NCBI RefSeq assembly: GCF_024166365.1
Contig: NC_064826.1
Span: forward strand, 26,808,001-26,872,000
Reading direction: 5' to 3'
Source of the DNA: Elephas maximus indicus
Lineage: Eukaryota > Chordata > Mammalia > Proboscidea > Elephantidae
DNA length: 64,000 nt
This document shows, piece after piece, positions 58,757 through 64,000 of the stretch; within the stretch, counting starts at the first letter, position 1; each line of letters opens with the position of its first letter. The position numbers and the translations under genes were made by a program. The notes under the pieces are model-generated. The model did not search any database. It saw only the letters and a program-made list of their open reading frames with translations, and had not been told where the DNA came from.

Positions 58757-59483
58757 TTTTTTTTTCCTTTTTTAAACTGTACTTTAGATGAAGGTTTACA
58801 GAGCACATTAGTTTCTCGTTAACCAGTACAGCACATACGGTTTTGTGACAGTGCTGCCAGCCCCACGACATATCAACACTCTGCCCTGCTTGACCTTTGA
58901 TTCCCCGTTACCAGCTTTCCTATCCCCTCCTGCCTCCTCGTCCTTGCCCCTGGGCTGCTGTGTCTTTAGTCTCATTTTGTTTTATGAGCCTGTCTAATCT
59001 TTGGCTGAAGGATGAACCTCAGGAGAGACTTCAGTTTTAAAAGGGTGTCTGGGGGCCATACTTTCGGGGTTTCTCCAGTCTCTGTCAGACCAGTAAGTTT
59101 GCTTTTTTTGTGTGTTACTTAGAATTTTGTTCTACATTTATCTCCCGCCCTGCCTGGGACCCTCTATGGTAGTCCCTGTCAGAGCTGGACGTCATCTTGT
59201 TGTGCTGGACTCAGTTTGGTGGAGGTTGTGGTAGTTGTGGTCTGTTAGTCCTTTGGACTAATCTTTCCCTGTGTCTTTGGTTTTCTTCACTCTCCCTTAC
59301 TCCAGATGGGGTGGGACCAGTAGAGTATCTTAGGTGGCTGCTCACGAGCTTTTAAGACCCCAGACACTACTCACCAAGGTAGAATGTAGAACATTTTCTT
59401 TATAAACTGTTACGAGACAGAAGATTTCTGCTTACTTCTCTCCATCTCCTTCCTGGATGGAGGGAGCTGACTCTCAAGCCAGG
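58757..59483 (-). mobile_element. L1 3' UTR, antisense, 5'-truncated, with 16-bp target duplication
   Basis: Starts with T-runs (the poly(A) tail on the minus strand), then 'ctttagatgaaggtttacag', 'cttgcccctgggctgctgtg' and 'gcttttaagaccccagacac'. The perfect direct repeat AGGAGTTATTGATCTT flanks it at 58741-58756 and 59484-59499. This is a second afrotherian L1 3' UTR type, different from the one at 17237. Confidence 0.92.
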
Positions 59484-60127
59484 AGGAGTTATTGATCTTG
59501 ATTGAGTACCTGCCCTTGGGGCCTCTGTACTCAGGGCTTACCACACCCTTCACCAAAGTAGCATTGATTGGGATTATTGAAAGTTGTCATTTTTTAAGAA
59601 GTAACTCAACTTAGTTTATCTTTTTTCAGTTTTTACTATCTGTTCTCTCTTATTTGTAAATCTCTAGAGTTTTATTATTATTTTTTTTTTCCGATTATAG
59701 AAATAACACATGCTGGTAGTAAAGTGTTTGGAAAGTACAGAAACATACAGAGAAATAGAGGGAAAGATGCTGAGACTCTGACCAGCTGTGGCAGCAATGC
59801 GTACTGAGTCACACATATTTATTGGCATTGTTTCCATGCCACTTTTCCCCTGATCATGCTATAAACTCAATTTTATATATATATGTGTGTTTTTATTTTT
59901 CACTTAGCATTATATTCTGAATATTTTCCTATCCTAAAAAAACCTCTTTGTTATTTTTTTAAAGGTTATATACTTTTCCCTTATATACATATGCTGTGAT
60001 TTACTTAGCATGTATGCCCTGAAGACCGTCTGAGAATATATTTATGGCGGGGGTAGTCTTGGGAGTGAATTTCGTAATATTTCTAGGCTGGGAATAACCA
60101 AGTTGAAGAGTGTTCACCTTTTGAGGC

Positions 60128-60298
60128 TTGGTCAGGAAAAGCGAGGGAAACACCATGAGATGGATTGACACAGTGGCTACAACAGAGGGCTCAAACTTAC
60201 CAAAGAGGGCTCAAACTTACCAGGACCAGGCAACATTTCGTTCAGTTATGCATAAGGTCACAATGAGTTGGTGCTGACTCAATGGCTATAAACAATAA
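60128..60298 (+). repeat. RTE LINE tail, sense, with a 20-bp tandem duplication
   Basis: 'gagatggattgacacagtgg' to 'actcaatggctataaacaat'. AGAGGGCTCAAACTTACCA occurs twice, at 60184-60202 and 60204-60222. Confidence 0.85.
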
Positions 60299-60690
60299 TT
60301 GTTACCGTTGTTAGGTGCCATCAAGTCAGTTCTGACTCATAGGGACCCTATGTTCAACATAGTGAAACACTGCCTGGTCCTGGCCATCCTCACAGTCATT
60401 GCTATGTTTGAACCCATTTTGTCAGCCCATCTCATTGAGGATCTCCTCTTTTTTGCTGACTCTCTACTTTACCAAGCATGATGTCCTTTTCCAGGAACTG
60501 GTCCCTCCTAATAACATGTCCAAAGTATGTGAGATGTAGTCTTGCCATCCTTGGTTCTAAGGAGCATTCTGGTTATACTTCTTCCAAGACAGTTTGTTCT
60601 TCTGGCAGTCCATGGTATATTCAGTATTCTTTGCAACATCATAATTCAAGTCCTCCTCTTCTGTCTTCCTTATTCACTGTCCAGCTCATA
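60299..60690 (-). repeat. RTE LINE 3' end, antisense, tail-to-tail with the previous one
   Basis: 'gttgttaggtgccatcaagt' to 'attcactgtccagctcataa'. It abuts the sense tail at 60298, making an inverted pair. Confidence 0.9.
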
Positions 60691-60706
60691 ATTTTTCTCT
60701 AGAACA

Positions 60707-60905
60707 GAGCCTGTTGCTGTAGAGTCGATTCCGACTCATACCAACCCTATAGGACAGAGTAGAACTGCTCCATAGGGTCTCCAAGGCTGTAAACCTTTAC
60801 AGAAGCAGACTGCCACATCTTTCTCTCAAAGAGCAGCTCGTGGGTTTGAACTGCCAGCCTTCCGGCTAGCAGCTGAATGCCTAACCAGTGTACTGCCAGG
60901 GATCC
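60707..60905 (-). repeat. AfroSINE, antisense, long subtype, with 13-bp target duplication
   Basis: 'gagcctgttgctgtagagtc' to 'cagtgtactgccagggatcc'. The direct repeat TTTCTCTAGAACA lies at 60694-60706 and 60906-60918. Confidence 0.93.
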
Positions 60906-61506
60906 TTTCTCTAGAACATGTGTACTAAGATATACTTTTATGAATAGTTTGTAAGAATCTTCATATCCCTGCAGCCTGGCCAGCCTTGAATATTGTATTA
61001 GAGATGTCTCTGTACAATAGTTAAGATGCCTCCTTTTCATGTTTATCAGCCATGGTTGCAGCCTGTTACACCAAAGGCTCTCGTGAGGCAAGCTGAGAGC
61101 CGAGACTTCATGTTGGGGTGTCGCGGGAGGCCTTTACATAGAGAAGGCATGTGCCACCAGGAAGCTTGATCCGACCCCACCTCGGAGGATCTGTGGTGGG
61201 ACGAGGAGTTTGGGGGCATTTCAGGAACCTAGGGAATGAGCATGAATTGACTGTGGTGGCGGTGAAGATGGAGAAGAAAGAGAGGAGCCCTAAAAGATGT
61301 TTCAGAAACAGAATGAGACGCAAACGGGCTGATGTGAAAGAGGAGGTTTTAGAGCTTATTCTTAGGCTCTTGGTGTGCCTCTTGAGGACTGGCAATTGCC
61401 AAGATGTGACACACAGGAGAAGAAAAGAATTTGAAGGTATTCCAGTGAGGATTGCTTTGGCTCTGAATGGAAAGCCTGTCTAATCATGGCCTAAATCGTT
61501 GGGCTT

Positions 61507-61876
61507 TGTTAGGGATTGAATTGTGTTCCCCCAAAATCTGTGTTGTAAATCCTGACCCCTATATCTGTGGTTACAACCTCGTTTGGGAATGGGTTTTCTT
61601 TGTTAAGAGACCGTGTCAGTGAAGGGTGTAATTTAAGGTAATCACCTTTGAGATATAAAAAGAGCAGATGAGGTGTAGAGAAGCAGCAGAGATGGAGGAA
61701 GATACATGACACACCATGTGAGGATCACCAAGGAACAAGGACTTTCCCTCAGAGCTGACAGAGGGAAAACCTTCCCTTAGAGTTGGCACCCTGAATTCAG
61801 ACCTTAGCCTCCTAAACTGTGAGAAAATAAATTTCTGTTCGTCAAAGCCACCCACTTGTGGTATTTCTGTTATAGC
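61507..61876 (+). mobile_element. MaLR-like LTR, sense, internally deleted
   Basis: Starts TGTTAGGGATTGAATTGTG. It contains 'cctatatctgtggttacaac' and 'gaaaataaatttctgttcgt', and ends near 'gtatttctgttatagctctt'. The terminal CA is lost. Confidence 0.75.
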
Positions 61877-61985
61877 TCTTTAAAGGATGAATTATTTTTT
61901 GGAATTTTTTGGTAATGCCATATTTTTTTCACTAACAGAATGGATGCTGAATCATTATTTGAAAAATGGGGTGCCAATTGCAGGT

Positions 61986-62221
61986 GGGCCATATCAGTTC
62001 CGTGTTCCACAAAGTACATCACAAACACGGTACATATCAGTCCCACAGCCCAGGAAGTACATTACAAACTGTTTTCAGGGAAGCGAGCACTTTATAAAAG
62101 ACGCCATCAGGGAGGTGAGTAATGCATGCGGGCCGTATTGGTCCCATGTTCCATGAAGCACATCACACAAATGGTACGTATTGGTCCCGTGGCTCAGGAA
62201 GTACATCTCAAACTGTTTTCA
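61986..62221 (+). repeat. CpG-bearing hierarchical tandem repeat (43 bp within 144 bp)
   Basis: Four monomers start at 61986, 62029, 62130 and 62173. The offset within each pair is exactly 43 bp and between pairs exactly 144 bp. The two 92-bp halves agree at about 78%, with mostly transitions. Motifs such as GGTACGTATTGGTCCCGTGG keep CpGs. I cannot assign it to a known family. Confidence 0.8.
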
Positions 62222-63409
62222 CCCCCAAAATAACTCATTTGCTTGAATATTTCCAAATGCCGTAATTGTACCTTCCCAGTAAGACAAAGGAAATAGTAAA
62301 CACACTTGCAAGCCTTATCTTGCTGTAGAGAAGCCAAAAGACACAAAAGTTTCACACAGTCACTCCTGCGGCGAGCATTGTCTTATATGCATGGCCCCCA
62401 ACACTCTGATGTGGCGCAGACTAACTTCCTTGTTTTTTAGGCAGTTGCATGGGTACTCGCCACAATGCCAGAACATACTAAAGTGGCACAAATGGCTGCC
62501 AGTAAACCTCCAGGGGTGGAAAACGTGATGGGTGGTTTCATCTACCAGCCTGCATGACAGGGATACAGCACAAGGTAACTAAGACAGGCTTTATCTCACT
62601 TTCTACGAACTCGGGCTGGGGTGGTGGCTCTGTGATGCATCAGAATGCAGCCTCCCTCTGTTTTCCTGCCCCTCCATCCCTAGCACGAGGTTTTTGCGTT
62701 CCTGGTTCCAACTACCTGAAGATGAGGCACCTGTGTTCCAGGCAGAAGGAAGGGGAGGGGTCCATGGGCTGCATTCTGGAGAGACTTTATTCTAGACAGG
62801 AACCCCTCCTCACTTCTTTCTACATCTTACTGGCAAACCATACCGGTAAGGAAAGCTGGGAATATTAGTATTTTGCTTACTAGTCTCTGTACTAGAGGAA
62901 AGCAGAGGGCAAGGGATTTGGAATGGGAATTAAGCCATCTCAGTAGGCCAGCAAGGGGGCAGATAATAAATTTTGGATGTGTTCATGGAGAGATGTTTAG
63001 GCAATGGAAAATAGTACGTAGATTTATTAGTGTCAGGGCTTGAAAGATAGATGTGGACGCAGTCTGTATTTGCTTCATAGTCAGTCTTACAGCTAAAGGA
63101 CTTCAAATTCCTGTTTCTAAAGTGAAGCTCTCTAGGTTTTTCCTCTATGGCTTCTGTTGTTTCCTAAATCCCATTCATTAGGTCTCATGTCACTGTTGTT
63201 TCAGGCCACACTCTGCACCATCAGTCACAAGCCAAGATTGTGTGCCAGAATGACATCCCATCACCCTGGTTCTATTTGCAGCCATTTTATTAATTGCCCT
63301 CAGAACTTTTTTGGTTATGCGTATAGTGTGAATGAGACTGTCCTTTATTCATGTTTGGAATTTAATTCCAGTCTGCACTTTATTAGAGATATGACAATAG
63401 TCAAAGTTT
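62222..63409. other. Intronic sequence without a recognised feature
   Basis: No SINE, RTE or LTR identified. 62320-62530 may belong to the same unidentified element as the tandem repeat just upstream, judging by its similar CpG content, but there is no internal repeat to prove it. Confidence 0.3.
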
Positions 63410-63417
63410 TCAACATC

Positions 63418-63438
63418 CATCCCTCCCTCCCTCCCTGT
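63418..63438 (+). repeat. (CCCT)n short tandem repeat
   Basis: 'catccctccctccctccctg', about five units. Confidence 0.85.
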
Positions 63439-64000
63439 AGATAACTATAATCTGTAGAATGGATTGCTGTGAGGATTAAATAAAATAATATATGTATAGT
63501 AACTCTCTCAATGACTGTTCCCTTCCTTTCTCTCCCTCCACTATTTTGATATAATACTAAGGAAATGATCACTCCAGGGAATTAGCAACCCCTTTCTTGA
63601 GGGTCTTGCTTGCTTCTCCCTGTCAGAGTTCCCTCGCTCCCTGGCTCCAAGAGATGAGGGTCAAAGCCACACGTAAAAAGTTTTCAGACTCCACCACAAA
63701 CTACTTCCGCTCCAGGGAGAAAGGCTTTTAAGTAATTTGAAACCTTTCATAGGTTATATTTGTATGGGTCATATTTTCGTATATAACAAGCCAGTAAACA
63801 TTAGCTAATTTTTTTTTTAGGTCTTACACAATATAGTGATGTCCCTTTATACTATGATTTTTGAGGATATGGCTCTTTTTGAATTAAACTAAGTGGTACC
63901 AACAGCTGTAGTGCCAAAGTGGTGCTTTCATGTCCGCAAAGGTACCTGACTTCTCTGGGATCAATTCAGTATTCCTTTTATACCAAATGCTTACACAACA

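Larger units (their letters stand above)
40110..64000 (+). other. CADPS2: CADPS2 intron 1 (5' part)
   Basis: Everything downstream of the exon 1 donor. No translated segment resembling CADPS2 exon 2 was found to the window end, so intron 1 exceeds 23.8 kb here. This fits a family known for a very large gene. The interval is mostly AT-rich and filled with the interspersed repeats listed separately. Confidence 0.85.

Noticed and set aside
61151..61483. 110-codon frame rich in Lys/Arg between a SINE and an LTR
   Set aside because: No recognisable domain, no splice or promoter context, and possible overlap with an old interspersed repeat. Not supported as a gene.
40110..64000. RNF133/RNF148 (genes I recall as nested in a CADPS2 intron)
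   Set aside because: No RING-type intronless frame is seen in this part of intron 1; they probably lie in a later intron.

Overview
This window looks like nuclear DNA of an afrotherian mammal, most likely a proboscidean (elephant) or a close relative such as a sirenian or hyrax. The main evidence is the repeat content. More than thirty copies of a tRNA-derived SINE of the AfroSINE type are scattered on both strands, with an RTE (BovB-like) LINE that shares 3' sequence with that SINE's tail, and several L1 3' ends of an afrotherian type. Ancient mammalian-wide repeats (MIR, L2, MER5-like, old L1M, MaLR-type LTRs, hAT and mariner fossils) lie underneath. Species cannot be fixed from the sequence alone.

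Only one protein-coding gene is supported. A CpG island at about 39.1-40.2 kb carries the first coding exon of CADPS2 (calcium-dependent secretion activator 2, CAPS2) on the + strand: ATG at 39771, 113 codons, ending exactly at a consensus 5' splice site at 40109/40110. Positions 1 to about 39.1 kb are therefore upstream intergenic DNA, and 40110-64000 is the 5' part of the long intron 1. No exon 2 is seen. All other open frames of about 60-150 codons are chance frames, reverse-strand shadows or transposon coding relics; one 145-codon antisense frame (4795-5232) is unassigned.

Layout. 1-9 kb: an old LTR split by a SINE, several SINEs, RTE tails and a MaLR-like LTR. 9.7-12.3 kb: two afrotherian L1 3' ends, one with the end of ORF2. 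12.5-15.5 kb: SINEs, MIRs, an MLT1-type LTR and an antisense RTE with coding remnants. 16.4-19.4 kb: an old antisense L1M split by a younger sense L1 and SINEs; the younger L1 carries an 81-bp block copied from 1.3 kb upstream. 20-30 kb: RTE and SINE mosaics plus a mariner-type MITE. 31.3-32.8 kb: a degenerate hAT transposon. 33.8-34.3 kb: an intact-ended solo LTR with target duplications. 36-37.4 kb: L1 and L2 fragments. 38-44 kb around the promoter is almost free of recognisable lineage-specific repeats. 44-64 kb (intron 1): SINEs, RTEs, LTRs, L1s, a second copy of the MITE, and an unusual CpG-bearing 43/144-bp tandem repeat at 62 kb.

The most interesting observations are structural: short A(n)T(n) palindromes flanked by direct duplications, a locally templated 81-bp insertion in an L1, a 51-bp identical RTE deletion junction present at two loci in opposite orientation, and the unidentified 62-kb repeat.
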